This document shows, piece by piece, positions 23,238-34,917 of a stretch of 64,000 bases of DNA. Source of the DNA: Serripes groenlandicus (taxonomy: Eukaryota; Mollusca; Bivalvia; Cardiida; Cardiidae); NCBI GenBank assembly GCA_031761405.1, contig JASEVX010000003.1:12665510-12729509 (forward strand), in the 5' to 3' direction. The notes beneath the pieces are model-generated. The model did no database searches. It was given only the letters and a program-made list of their open reading frames with translations, and was not told where the DNA came from. The position numbers were made by a program, and so were the translations under genes. Each line of letters starts with the position of its first letter. The stretch's first letter is position 1.

Positions 23238-23436
23238 CTAAACCCTTTTCCTTATATGGAAGCTTGCTGACGCCTCTGCAGACGACTTTTGAAAACATTG
23301 TGACAAAAGGAGAAATTGCTCAATGTGTTCAACTCTTTTCAGTAATCATACCTACATTTAGAGCTTTTTGATGTTTCTGCCCAGTTTGTTTTCAAAGTTT
23401 TCTGATGCAGATTTGTTGTATGTGGGAAAGGGTTAA
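23238..23436. mobile_element. TTAA-type MITE
   Basis: The left arm starts AACCCTTTTCCTTATATGG with GACGACTTTTGAAAACATTG inside. The right end is TTGTATGTGGGAAAGGGTTAA minus its first base. The central hairpin has been partly lost. Confidence 0.6.
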
Positions 23437-24225
23437 CACTTACACACACACGTTTTATTTTGACGCATCTGCAGCAGACGATTTCATTTAAACATTGTAA
23501 CAGAATGAGCAATTATATTCTTCTTTTGCCAGATATTGTTTTCAACAATATTCCATTATTATTATTTCGTTCATTGTCTACTTGTTTTGTCACTGTCTGA
23601 AGTAAATGTTATGAACCCAAGCGTCTTAAACCATGGATGCCATATGGTATTTAATTATTTCCGACCTTTGACAACATTCGCGGTGACAAGCTTCATTTGT
23701 CTTCCATTAATGGGCTAACGTGGAAAAGCAGCCTGTTGCCACGTGTGTGTAGTACTGGTATTGGGAAGTCAGGAAACACATGAATAGGTGAACTGTCCGC
23801 CGTGATATGACTGAACAATTGTTGAAAACGGAGTTAACCCAAATTCAATCAACTATATGGTATTTAAAGATAAGTTAGATAGATGGGTTAAATATGGACA
23901 TACATTACTGATACATCATTGTCTGTCAATGTTTTTCAAGAGACGTCTGCTTCCAGTCGGTAAATTGGCGTCTGTATTAAGGAGAGGATTACATTAAACT
24001 GAGCAGTCTTGAAATTCGTGGACTTATTTAATCATTTCCCACATACAACAAATCTGCAGCAGATAACATCAGAGCAAATTTGAGCAATCTCCTTTTGTCA
24101 CAATGGTTTAAAAAGTCGGCTGTTGCAGATGCGTCAGAATGTGTCTATATTTCGGAAGTAAAAGTAGTCAATATATTCTAATTGCAAATGGTCAATTTCC
24201 ATGTGACTTGGCTCACATTGCATGA
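23437..24225. other. Intergenic stretch with decayed MITE pieces
   Basis: Partial arms of the TTAA MITE family are visible near 23460-23560 and 24030-24160 (CTGCAGCAGATAAC, AATCTCCTTTTGTCACAATG). The rest shows nothing recognisable. Confidence 0.45.
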
Positions 24226-24450
24226 TCATATAGAGGCGACCCAGATTAGCATGCGGACTATAGTGCGTATAGAATCGGCCCAGATTAGCATACGGAATAT
24301 AGTGTGTATAGAGGCGACCCAGATCAGCATACGGACTATAGTGCATATAGAGGCGACCCAGATTAGTATGCGGTTATAGTGCGTATGGAGGCGACCCAGA
24401 TTAGCATGCGGACTATAGTGCGTATAGAGACGACCCAGATTAGCATGCGG
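24226..24450. repeat. 39-bp tandem repeat, about 5-6 copies
   Basis: The unit has GCGACCCAGATTAGCATGCG and GACTATAGTGCGTATAGAG. Starts at 24241, 24280 and 24319 fix the period at 39. Confidence 0.9.
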
Positions 24451-24761
24451 ACTAAATTGTTAGACCAGAGTAGTTCACATATAGTTAGTGGCACATTCAC
24501 AAGCTTGTTTCACATAATAATATAAGTTTCAGTGTATCATTCACAGATCACTGATTGCGGCGGTACTAGTAAAGTCCTCCTAGGAGATATAGTTCCTTGC
24601 ATAGGTTTGTCACCCAGGGATAGACTAGATGTTCTGTCGACGTGATATAAATGATATATTGTTGAAAACCGCGTTAACTCTTGTCTTTGTTTTGTACATA
24701 AAGTGGGGGAAATATCTCGTTATCATATACGTTAGACCATCTGTAATATCAAAACCAATAT

Positions 24762-25025
24762 TTGAGCCGTCTCGCGAGAAAACCAACATTATGGACTCTG
24801 CGTAAATTGTCGACCCTGATCAGCCTAAGCACGACGCGCAGGCTAACCCGGACAGACACGTTTCACCTCCTGTGGATTTTCTGTTTCAGGAATCATTTCT
24901 CTATACCTCTAACCCTTGAAGACGGAATGTGTCGGCCCGGATCAGTCTGCGCGGACAGCGCAGGCTGATCTGGTCGATACATTACGCAGATGCCATTATG
25001 TTGGTTTTCTCGCGAGACGGCTGAA
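24762..25025. mobile_element. GAGCCG-family inverted-repeat element
   Basis: The left terminus GAGCCGTCTCGCGAGAAAAC is mirrored by GTTTTCTCGCGAGACGGCT at the right, with CAACAT and ATGTTG just inside. The interior carries two subterminal CAGCCT/AGGCTG blocks (CGCGCAGGCTAACCCGG and GCGCAGGCTGATCTGG). There is no coding capacity. It is one of eight copies or partial copies in the window. Superfamily is not assigned because no unambiguous target duplication was found. Confidence 0.75.
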
Positions 25026-25249
25026 TTATAAACGGTTAAATGTGACCGATGTCTTGTCCAAGTTTCGAAACAGAAAGTAGGGGAAATGAAGGCATGACGT
25101 CAATATGGAATTATAATTGCAAAATTATAAACTTCATTTGGCATATTTGTCAAATAAAACTTCTGGGGATACACATCTAGTTAGTATAACGTTTTAAGGA
25201 ATATTTCCTTGCTCCGAGATAAATAATACATTTTCTCTGTTTATATTCG

Positions 25250-25467
25250 TTTGGCACTTTCCCACATGCAACAATTCTGCAGCGGTCGACTTCGTAAACA
25301 TCTAGGTAAAATATGAAACATATTTAAAATATTAAAATATAATTGAAACTAAAAAAAAGTTGAAACAATTGTGACAAAAGAAGAAATTTCTGCTTTTGCC
25401 ACAAGTATTTCAAAAGTGTTTTATTTCACATGGATCAGAATACGTCTACAAGCGGGAAAGGGTTAGT
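25250..25467. mobile_element. Diverged TTAA-type MITE
   Basis: The left arm has ACTTTCCCACATGCAAC and TTCTGCAGCGGTCGACTTC. The right end reads ACAAGCGGGAAAGGGTTAG. Confidence 0.5.
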
Positions 25468-25554
25468 TATAGACACGATTGGACAAGACATTAAGTCCTT
25501 AACCAACTTTAAGCTTTAGGTCCTCCAAATACGATTCCTTTTATAAGGGAGATA

Positions 25555-25682
25555 GTGCAAGTAAAATACATCTTGTATTATCATTATCCAGAAATCTGCG
25601 TGTAAAATACAATTTGCATTATCATTATCTAGAATTCTGCGAGTTATATACAACTTGTATTATGCTTATCTAGAATTCTGCC
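25555..25682. repeat. Short tandem repeat, about 49 bp x 3
   Basis: Three diverged units share ACTTGTATTAT and CTTATCTAGAATTCTGC. Confidence 0.6.
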
Positions 25683-26228
25683 CAAAGTATTTCTCTACGA
25701 GTGATTGTTTCTAATGTTAGCCAAATTTTAAATCTAGTTACACGGGTTCGAATTCGTGGCGATTTGGACACCAAGCCAAGAGGGGAGGGGCGAGCTAAAA
25801 ACAGTTTTAAAATCGAGTGCCCCTATCTTAGACTTGGCATCGGTTCAAAGCAATTCCACTTTGAGGAAAGTTGATTATCTATTGCGGATGTCTGCAAATT
25901 TTTGGGATTATTGAGTTTTCTAATTCTGATCTAAACCTGGTTCTTTTAACTATAAGCCCACGATTTTACACAGAACTGGACTTTACCTGAACTTGTATTC
26001 CACTGCAGGAAAAGAAACAATTGTCGATGGTCAAGCTTCATGAATAGGGGTTAAAGACTAAGTCTAAATGTTCAAACTATACGGTGATGTTTCAATATGT
26101 GCTGCCAAAAGAATTCATTTAAGATTGAGGTGTCTCGAAACAAGGAAGGCTATTTCGCATGTATGAAATCTTGGCAATTTAGACAATAGTGTTACAATGA
26201 ATGTGAATCATGCACATTGTATACGCAT
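25683..26228. other. Intergenic sequence, one Pol III-like box
   Basis: GGGTTCGAATTCG near 25744 resembles a tRNA B box, but no A box or cloverleaf could be built around it. No gene is called. Confidence 0.4.
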
Positions 26229-26428
26229 TTAGCCCTTTCCAACATATGGGAAATCTGCAGCAGAGGAATTTGAAAATTCCCACTAAAATAAAGATCATCT
26301 TTATAAATAGAATTTTAATACTTAAATATAGAGGAAAACATTGTGGCAAAAGGAGAAATTGCTCATTATGAAGATAAGTAGTCTACTGCAGATGCGTCAC
26401 AACACCTCTGTAGGTGCGAAAGAGTTAA
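26229..26428. mobile_element. Diverged TTAA-type MITE
   Basis: The left end is AGCCCTTTCCAACATATGG and the right end TAGGTGCGAAAGAGTTAA. The core GGAGAAATTGCTCATTATG is kept. Confidence 0.5.
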
Positions 26429-26504
26429 CAATATCATGATCCGTAGATAAATAAATCATATTTTACTTAGTCTCATTCTCATCATGTTGATCAACCCTAT
26501 CATT

Positions 26505-26715
26505 TCCCTCTAAAAAATCACACAGCGAACTAGATAAGAGGGAGTGAACCGGTCTTTTTCCCACAATATTTCTCTTTTTACTCTCCAAAATCCGATATTG
26601 TGGGTACTCAAAAGAATCGTCTCACTGAGACGATTCTTTTGAGTATCCACAACATAGGGTTTGATTGTCAAATAAAGATTTTTAGAACATGAACAATGCC
26701 CCTTATCTAGAGATC
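26505..26715. mobile_element. Long palindromic element with perfect 19-bp central stem
   Basis: ACTCAAAAGAATCGTCTCA is followed after one base by its exact reverse complement. The symmetry extends outward with mismatches, through TATTGTGGGT against ATCCACAACATA, to CTAGATAAGAGGG against CCCCTTATCTAG at the edges. The element is thus two inverted copies of a unit that also occurs singly at 21823, 28595 and 53990. Confidence 0.75.
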
Positions 26716-26934
26716 TGATCACATATTGGCACCAGAATATTTGGCTAATGACGCTTCAATAATAAAACCACAACTAGGGATAGTTGCACTATAATGACTA
26801 AATAAATGGTTCGGAGAAACTGTACGAGTGTTTAATGTTCGCCTGTGCAACCTATCTGGTTGTTTTTTGGTGCTAATTTACAGCTAATTTAACAATTCAT
26901 CATACGCAATGAACCCATGCCTGGATAAAGGTAC

Positions 26935-27192
26935 AAGTGAGCATTTGTGAACAATGTAGATCATTACTAACATAAGCTTGTTATAATCTCATGTCAACTT
27001 GTGTAGGTACTGGTAAGGCACAGCATATTTACAGGCTGATTTCTCCCTACTCTGTTCATATATTACTTACACACGCTTGTGATATTGTAATGTCAACTTG
27101 TGTAGGTACTGGTAAGACACAGCAGATTGACAGGCTGATTTCACCCGACACTGTTCAGAAATGCTAACTTGTACCCTTCCTCATGCACTGGC
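26935..27192. mobile_element. Interspersed repeat with GTACAAGT ends and internal duplication
   Basis: The left end AAAGGTACAAGTGAGCATT is roughly mirrored by AAATGCTAACTTGTACCC at the right. Inside, a block of about 93 bp containing TGTCAACTTGTGTAGGTACT is repeated twice. Relatives are at 35340 and 55556. Confidence 0.55.
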
Positions 27193-27557
27193 TCAAATGA
27201 TATTTCGTTCGTGACATAACATTGAATTGATGTATGGGCCGCTACGGCAAACGTAAACCTGCTTAGCGGCATCACGATCAGCGCAGATCCAGATCACGTC
27301 TCCGTGTTGACCAGATTAGTCACTTTTCGCCTCCCAGCCGTACAAATATGCCGGAAGTATATGACGTTCCGCCTGACCTAAAATACGACCCCTATTATAT
27401 TTAGTTCAGATCAACTTGACCCTTTCCCACTTGTAGATGCATATGCAGAAGACAACTTTACAAATCATTACATGGCAAAATGGGAAAACTGCTTTTTGTT
27501 ACATTATTTTTAACTCTATTTAATAATTATACTTTCAATTATCGAGAATATCATCAT

Positions 27558-28263
27558 TTGAGCCGTCCCGCGAGAAAACCAACATTGTGGACTCCGCGTA
27601 AAGTATCGACTCGGATCAGCCTAAGCATGCCGCGCAGGCTTACCCGGATAGACACTTTTCGTCTCCTGTGGATTTTCTGTTTCAGGAATAACTACTCTAT
27701 ACATCTATCCCCCCTAAGACGGAATGTGTCGGCCGGATCAGTCTGCGCGAACAGCGCAGGCTGATCTGGTCGATACATTACGCAGATGTCTGAACACACA
27801 TATGTGCGGTCCCGCGAGAAAACCAACATTGTGGACTCCGCGTAAAGTATCGACTCGGATCAGTCTAAGCATGCCGCGCAGGCTTACCCGGATAGACACT
27901 TTTCGCCTCCTGTGGATTTTCTGTTTCAGGAATAACTACTCTATACATCTATCCCCCCTAAGACGGAATGTGTCGGCCGGATCAGTCTGCGCGGACAGCG
28001 CAGGCTGATCTGGTCGATACATTACGCAGATGTCTGAAAACACATATGTGCGGTCCCGCGAGAAAACCAACATTTTGGACTCGGCGTAAGGCTTACCATT
28101 TCGCCTCCTGTGGATTTTTTGAACAGGAAACACTATCCTATACCTCTATTCCCCTAAGACGGAATGTGTCGGCCCGGATCAGTCTGCGCGGAATGCGCAG
28201 GCTGATCTGGTTCGATACATTACGCAGAGGTCATACTGTTGGTTTTCTCGCGGGACGGCCCAT
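27558..28263. repeat. GAGCCG-family element amplified in tandem (244 bp x 3)
   Basis: Left-terminal motif TCCCGCGAGAAAACCAACAT recurs at 27566, 27810 and 28054, exactly 244 bp apart, and a single right terminus (GTTTTCTCGCGGGACGGCC) closes the set. Units are joined by a spacer with CACATATGTGCGG. The third unit has an internal deletion of about 40 bp. Chance open frames of 94 codons repeat with the unit and are not taken as genes. Confidence 0.8.
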
Positions 28264-28347
28264 TTGGCCTAGATATTTGTGAAGTCATCAGCTGCATTTG
28301 TGTCGTATTTGGGAAATGGTGAACAGACAGCTAAGTGAGCCGCTTGC

Positions 28348-28502
28348 AATTTATTGAGTGATTGATTGTTTGGTGTTTTACGCCGCTTTCTACATGTTTT
28401 CAATTATATCACGACGTTTCCTGGGTAAGATACCAACTTTTTCTGGTCCATGTATCCTGTCACCAGCCAGTCACAGTCTTTGGTGTGACCAGGCCGCGTG
28501 TA
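28348..28502 (-). mobile_element. 5'-truncated SINE carrying one satellite monomer
   Basis: The tail (GAGTGATTGATTG) and TGGTGTTTTACGCCGCTTTC are at the left. One copy of the 62-bp segment follows (ATATCACGACGTTTCC, GGTAAGATACCAA, CTGGTCCATGTATCCTGTCA), then CACCAGCCAGTCACAG and CTTTGGTGTGACCAGGCC. The last part matches the stretch next to the B box in the 7713-18334 element; the tRNA-like head is missing. This copy shows what the SINE looked like before amplification. Confidence 0.7.
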
Positions 28503-28594
28503 GTTAAATAAAACCCTGTTATATCTGAATGTCTGTCTCACACCAGAGCTCGAGATATTGTGTTTTGCATGCTATAACATCCTTATTTGACCCT

Positions 28595-28705
28595 ATAACC
28601 CTCTATGAGACAATTCTTTTGAGTGCCAACAACATTGGGTTTGATTGGATAATAAGAAAGATAGTGTGTGGAAAAGAGCTGTACAATGTATACCCTTCAT
28701 TATCT
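28595..28705. mobile_element. Single arm of the GAGACGATTCTTTTGAGT family
   Basis: ATGAGACAATTCTTTTGAGT, CCAACAACATTGGGTTTGAT and a CCCTTCATTATCTGG end align by eye with the right arm of 26505-26715. Confidence 0.55.
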
Positions 28706-28749
28706 GGCCCTCTGCAGTCACATCACTTGGCGCTGGTGTGAAGTCCCAC

Positions 28750-29800
28750 TTTTAAACGTGTTTTAGGTGTTTGTCGTCTAAACCTCGGATACATGCAGGC
28801 GTACGGTCGAGAATCTAGTGAGTCCGTTCTATATTAAATGGGCCTCCGGGTCTCTAAGACCTCGTTTCAATTACACGGTATGAGTTTGATTATGATTTAT
28901 TAACCTACACAATAATGTGGTTCAAACGAGTTTTCTTATGACAAATAACAAAATGTACCTTACACTAATTTAGTAGGAGTAATTGTTGCACATTTATATC
29001 GTGTCAAGTAGATGGGGTATATAATAGAAAGTATGGAAGTTCACACACAATTGTTTAAGAAATAAGCGGCGTTTCAGGAAATCAAATCTTAAAGTGATTA
29101 CCACAAAGGTAGATGCAAATCTGACTACGAAATCACGCTTAAGGATAAACAGATATACATTCTTTTTAATCCCCCTTTAAGTTGTTGGGAGAAAAGTGCA
29201 GATCTTGAACAAGCTGCGCGAATACGCATGTTGATCTAGATCTTCAACATTCCATAAGGTTTGTGTTCGTAGAGCACCGCAACAATATACCTATATCGCT
29301 GGGTTTTCTTTTACCTGCGAGTTGAGAAGGCTCGGACAAGCCCGGTACATGCATACAGACTTACGAAAGTATACAGGGTCCCACATAGTGTTATAGCGTA
29401 GATCCAGATCAAACCCCACCATTCGTCGGAATGCGGTTCGATCACAGACATCTTACAAGATACCGTTTCATTTGGCGCAACTTATGGTCTTAGCCTGGCC
29501 TACAGCGTAGATCCAGATCAAACGGCCACCAGTCGTTCGTAATCAGTCAGCATCTCACCTTTTGTGAGAAATTATTTGTAAACTCGTAACAAAATCATTA
29601 AATATATATTTAAATATCATTCTCAAATATAGTTATCCGTATCGAATTATAATATAATCTAATATATAGCTTTACATATCGACTTCACGATCACCCAAAT
29701 GCTTTATGGATGGACTAGCATCAAATCGAATGAGGGAAAATTAACGAACAAAATATATAAATTGAAAATCGGTTGTTAGAAAATCCAAATGACACTTATT
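28750..29800. other. Intergenic sequence without recognised genes
   Basis: GCGTAGATCCAGATCAAAC occurs twice (about 29396 and 29508), and related CAGATCA phrases occur elsewhere in the window, so part of 29340-29560 is an old interspersed repeat. The remainder, including an AT-rich tract at 29590-29680, shows nothing definite. Confidence 0.45.
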
Positions 29801-29999
29801 TTACCCTTTTTTACATACAACAAATCGACAGCAGACGACTTTGAAAACGTCTGTGCAAACTAATTGAAAATCTCTTTATGGAAAAGCTTTTTAAAATTAT
29901 TGAATTAGAGGTGATCAAATGCTTCTTCTTTTATAATGTTTACAAAAGGCGTCTGCTGCAGAGGTGTCACAATGCGTATACATGTGTGAAAGGTTTCAA
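29801..29999. mobile_element. Diverged TTAA-type MITE
   Basis: The left arm has CCCTTTTTTACATACAAC and GACAGCAGACGACTTTGAAA. The right arm has AGGCGTCTGCTGCAGAGGTG and ends with TGTGTGAAAGGTTT. Confidence 0.5.
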
Positions 30000-30240
30000 T
30001 GAGACAATCCAGTTTCATTTTCACGAGCGCCGGATTCAATTGTACGGTGACTTTTGTCGTTAAAACTGATAACATTATGATCAACAGAAACTGTTTAGAA
30101 ACAAACGTAAAGTTTCTATTCCGTCCACAAATATCTTGTACGTTGTTTCATACAACCCTGAGTTTTGTAATATTAGTGTGTATGTAGTAATAGAATGTTC
30201 GACACTTTAAGGAGTAAACGGTTAATAACAATTAAGTCAG

Positions 30241-30655
30241 CTTAATACAACAAATCTGCAGCAGACGACTCGGAAAACATAACGTTAACCCTTTCCCTCA
30301 TACGACAATTCTGCAGCAGACGACTTTGAACATATATTTTGTCAAAAAGTAGAAAATCTCTATAATTGAATGGATAACCTATGACTAAAAGTGGAAAACA
30401 TTGTGGCAAAAGGAGAAATTGCACGTTTTGTGCAATTTCTTCTTTTGTCACTATGTTTTCATATAGCCGTCTGCTGCAGAGGCGTCATAAAGCGTCTATA
30501 GGAGGGAAAGGGTTAACGATATACAAAACTCTCTATTTATGAAAGAAAAAATATTAAATAAAGTCGACACAATTGTGACAAAAGGAGAAATTGCTCATTA
30601 TGAACAATTTCACTTTTTGCCAGGATGTTCGTCTGCTGCAGAGGCGTCAGAAAGC
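30241..30655. mobile_element. Nested MITEs: young copy (30285-30516) inside an older one
   Basis: The older element starts AATACAACAAATCTGCAGC and GACGACTCGGAAAACATAAC, then stops. A complete young copy follows from TTAACCCTTTCCCTCATA to GGAGGGAAAGGGTTAA, with TTAA at 30285-30288 and 30513-30516. The older element resumes with ACTCTCTATTTATGAAAG, GGAGAAATTGCTCATTATG and GTCTGCTGCAGAGGCGTCAG. The interrupted site reconstructs as AACGTTAACGA with no lost bases. Confidence 0.8.
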
Positions 30656-31377
30656 GTCATTAATGGATAAGTCTATCTATTTCAATGGATAAACCTGTCT
30701 GATCTATTGCAGATTACATATTTTCGTGAATAGCGAGGAACTCTGGACGCGTGAAGCGGGCCATATTTCAGAGACTAGGCAATATGAATACGCATAGATC
30801 TACCTAGGCAATAAGATTTACCTTTGCGTGCATTCCATGTAGATAGTATTTCAGATTGCCATGGTAACGGAATCAGTGTAGTGGCATGAGTTATTTACAA
30901 GAATACGTTATCTGTATGCATGTTTCGATAAATCATAATGCACTCTTGAATACTTACAGATACTTGGATCACGGGGAGCTAATACGTTTTTGTTCTACAA
31001 TGGCTCTCCTTTTATTGGATAAAACTCTATTGTGTAGTTCTAAAACAAAACGTCTAGATGAGAAAATGGGGCTTGGGGGGTCAGAAAAGGATTTAACCCT
31101 TGCCCACATACATTAAAATTAATATCAGCAGACGACTTCGAAATTCTTTTTCAAAAATATGGTAATCATCTATAAATGAAAGTTTAATAATTGAATATAA
31201 ACAATTCGTTCTTTTGCCAAGATGTTTTCAAACTTCTTCTGGTGTATATGCGTCAGACAGGGTCTTGTTGAGTCGTATCTCGTCCATGCGGCTCTATTTT
31301 ACAGCCAGTAACGATCATTTTTGTCAGCAAGTCGCGTGTTTCGTCACTGCGCGTGAAAACGTATATCTACTGCTTAT
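30656..31377. other. Intergenic sequence with decayed MITE
   Basis: Decayed MITE arms are visible at about 31095-31265 (CCTTGCCCACATACATT, TCAGCAGACGACTTCG). The frames here look like chance. Confidence 0.4.
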
Positions 31378-34252
31378 GATCCAATCTGTGACAAACAGTG
31401 TAGACACTAAGGGCAACCTGTATGCATGGAACTTATATTAGTTCGATCAAACAGTGTAGATAGTAAAGACAACCAACATACATGGGAATTATAAAGTGTT
31501 TATCTTATTGGTGGATGGTATATCAGTCAAACCTGAGAGTCAACATCTTCCTATTATTAGGTCTTTAATTAAGGATGACTGAAATCCTGAAATATACATG
31601 CACAGTAAATGAGTAATGATAAGTTAATTAAATCTAGTTCGATCAAACAATGTATACACTAAGGACAGCCTGTATACACATGACTTAGATCTAGTCCGAT
31701 CAAACAATGTATACACTAAGGACAACCTGTATACATGGGACTTAGATCTAGTTCGATCAAACAGCGTAGACATTAAGGGCAACCTGTATACATGGGACTT
31801 ATATCTAGTTCGATCAAACAATGTAGACATTAAGGACAACCTGTATACATGGGACTTAAATCTAGTTCGATCAAACAGCGTAGACATTAAGGACAACCTG
31901 TATACATGGGACTTAAATCTAGTTCGATCAAACAGCGTAGACATTAAGGACAACCTGTATACATGGGACTTAAATCTAGTTCGATCAAACAGCGTAGACA
32001 TTAAGGGCAACCTGTATACATGGGACTTATATCTAGTTCTATCAAACAATGTAGACATTAAGGACAACCTGTATACATGGGACTTAAATCTAGTTCTATC
32101 AAACAATGTAGACATTAAGGGCAACCTGTATACATGGGACTTATATCTAGTTCTATCAAACAATGTAGACATTAAGGACAACCTGTATACATGGGACTTA
32201 TATCTAGTTCGATCAAACAATGTATACACTAAGGAATACCTGTATACACGGGACTTAAATCTAGTTCGATCAAACAATGTATACACTAAGGAATACCTGT
32301 ATACACGGGAGTTAAATCTAGTTCGATCAAACAATGTATACACTAAGGAATACCTGTATACACGGGACTTAAACCTAGTTCGATCAAACAATGTGTACAC
32401 TAAGGAATACCTGTATACATGGGACTTAGATCTAGTTCGACCAAACAGCGTAGACATTAAGGGCAACCTGTATACATGGGACTTATATCTAGTTCTATCA
32501 AACAATGTAGACATTAAGGACAACCTGTATACATGGGACTTATATCTAGTTCGATCAAACAATGTAGACATTAAGGACAACCTGTATACATGGGACTTAT
32601 ATCTAGTTCGATCAAACAATGTAGACATTAAGGACAACCTGATGACATGGGACTTATATCTAGTTCGATCAAACAATGTAGACATTAAGGACAACCTGTA
32701 TACATGGGACTTATATCTAGTTCTATCAAACAATGTAGACATTAAGGACAACCTGTATACATGGGACTTATATCTAGTTCTATCAAACAATGTAGACATT
32801 AAGGACAACCTGTATACATGGGACTTAAATCTAGTTCTATCAAACAATGTAGACATTAAGGACAACCTGTATACATGGGACTTAAATCTAGTTCGATCAA
32901 ACAATGTAGACATTAAGGACAACCTGTATACATGGGACTTAAATCTAGTTCTATCAAACAATGTAGACATTAAGGACAACCTGAATACATGGGACTTAAA
33001 TCTAGTTCTATCAAACAATGTAGACATTAAGGACAACCTGTATACATGGGACTTAAATCTAGTTCGATCAAACAATGTAGACATTAAGGACAACCTGTAT
33101 ACATGGGACCTAAATCTAGTTCTATCAAACAATGTAGACATTAAGGACAACCTGTATACATGGGACTTAAATCTAGTTCTATCAAACAATGTAGACATTA
33201 AGGACAACCTGTATACATGGGACTTAAATCTAGTTCTATCAAACAATGTAGACATTAAGGACAACCTGTATACATGGGACTTAAATCTAGTTCGATCAAA
33301 CAATGTAGACATTAAGGACAACCTGTATACATGGGACTTAAATCTAGTTCTATCAAACAATGTAGACATTAAGGACAACCTGTATACACATGACTTAGAT
33401 CTAGTCCGATCAAACAATGTGTACACTAAGGAATACCTGTATACATGGGACTTAGATCTAGTTCGATCAAACAGCGTAGACATTAAGGGCAACCTGTATA
33501 CATGGGACTTATATCTAGTTCGATCAAACAATGTAGACATTAAGGACAACCTGTATACATGGGACTTAAATCTAGTTCGATCAAACAGCGTAGACATTAA
33601 GGACAACCTGTATACATGGGACTTAAATCTAGTTCTATCAAACAATGTAGACATTAAGGACAACCTGTATACATGGGACGAAGATCTAGTTCGATCAAAC
33701 AATGTAGACATTAAGGACAACCTGTATAAACGGGACTTAAATCTAGTTCGATCAAACAATGTAGACATTAAGAACAACCTGCATACATGGGACGTAGATC
33801 TAGTTCGATCAAACAATGTATACATTATTATTAAGGACAGCCCGTATACATAGGACTTAAATCTAGTTCGATGAAACAATTTAGACATTAAGGACAACCT
33901 GTATACATAGGACTTAAATCTAGTTCGATGAAACAATTTAGACATTAAGGACAACCTGTATACATAGGACTTAAATCTAGTTCGATGAAACAATGTAGAC
34001 ATTAAGGACAACCTGTATACATGGGACTTAAATCTAGTTCGATCAAACAATGTAGACATAATGACAACCTTTAATCATGGACTTAGATTAAGTTAGATCA
34101 AACAATGTAGACATTAAGTACAACCTGTATACATGGGATTAAAGCTGGTTCGATCAAACAGTGTAGACATATGTATACATGGGACTTAGATCTAATTCGA
34201 TCAAACATTGTAGACAGTAAAGACAACCTGTATACATGGGACTTAGATCTAA
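31378..34252. repeat. 57-bp tandem repeat, nearly 50 copies
   Basis: The unit has GTTCGATCAAACAATGTAGA, CATTAAGGACAACCTGTATA and CATGGGACTTAAATCTA. The array is interrupted by unrelated DNA at about 31497-31630. Because 57 is divisible by three, it keeps an 811-codon frame open on the minus strand (31624-34059, repeating STLFDRTRFKSHVYRLSLM) and a 486-codon frame on the plus strand (32393-33853, repeating NNVDIKDNLYTWDLNLV). Two long opposing frames in the same DNA, no splice or start context and pure periodicity argue that neither is a gene. Units vary mainly at C/G in GTTC(G/T)ATC and at TAGACATTAAGG versus TATACACTAAGG. Confidence 0.95.
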
Positions 34253-34568
34253 TTTCTTTTCTTTTGTAACTATGCTTTTATCTATATTAAATAATAATAT
34301 CTTTGCATGAAAGTAATGTATTCATATTTGCCTCGATGTTTTTAAGTTGAAATGTTATGGATCTTTCTGTTATGAAACACCCAAAGACGAAACAGTAGCT
34401 TCTGGATTTTGGAAATGTTTGCGAAAAATTCCAGAATTACTCCTTTCCTTCATTGATTTATAACGTATTTTGGTGTAGTTGACGAAAATAACTACATTAC
34501 TTGTTGTATAAAGTAATAACTGGAGCTGATTCGATCAGCTTTGACCTTAACATTGGGGTTTGTGGACA
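34253..34568. other. Intergenic AT-rich sequence
   Basis: No coding or repeat structure is recognised. Confidence 0.4.
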
Positions 34569-34573
34569 GTAAA

Positions 34574-34917
34574 CAGGGGCGTAGCTTGGCAATAATCAAT
34601 GTGTAGGTCGTCTCGTGAGAAAATCAACATTGTGGACTCTGCGTAAAGTATCGACCGGATCAGCCTAAGCATGCCACGCAGGCGTACCCGGATATATACA
34701 CTTTTCGCATCCTTTGGATTTTCTGTTTCAGGAATCACTACTCTATCTATCCCCCCCATAGACGGAATGTGTCGGCCGGATCAGTCTGCGCGGATAGCGC
34801 AGGCTGATCTGGTCGATACATTACGCAGATGTGTATCGCCGCAGCTGCATTTTGGGGCATTTTTAGAAAAAATGTGTAGGCACGTGCCTACAGTGCCTAA
34901 AGGGAGCTACGCCCCTG
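34574..34917 (+). mobile_element. Composite element with CAGGGGCGTAGC termini
   Basis: The left end CAGGGGCGTAGCT is mirrored by AGCTACGCCCCTG at the right. GTAAA flanks both sides (34569-34573 and 34918-34922), a 5-bp target duplication. The interior is a GAGCCG-family core starting GTCGTCTCGTGAGAAAATC and including TCAGTCTGCGCGGATAGCGC. A subterminal TGTGTAGGCACGTGCC segment follows near the right end. The tips resemble hAT-type ends and some hAT groups make 5-bp duplications, but this assignment is inference. A reverse-oriented copy is at 54756. Confidence 0.8.

Noticed and set aside
22079..23241. Frames of 145 and 90 codons rich in Tyr, Ser and Leu
   Set aside because: They are translations of the 57-bp array; single-base length changes break the frame between them.
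27480..28282. Repeated 94- and 104-codon frames as a small gene family
   Set aside because: They lie in the 244-bp tandem GAGCCG-family units and repeat with them; no protein family is recognised.
32393..33853. 486-codon plus-strand frame
   Set aside because: It lies in the same DNA as the 811-codon minus-strand frame. Both are side effects of the 57-bp period.
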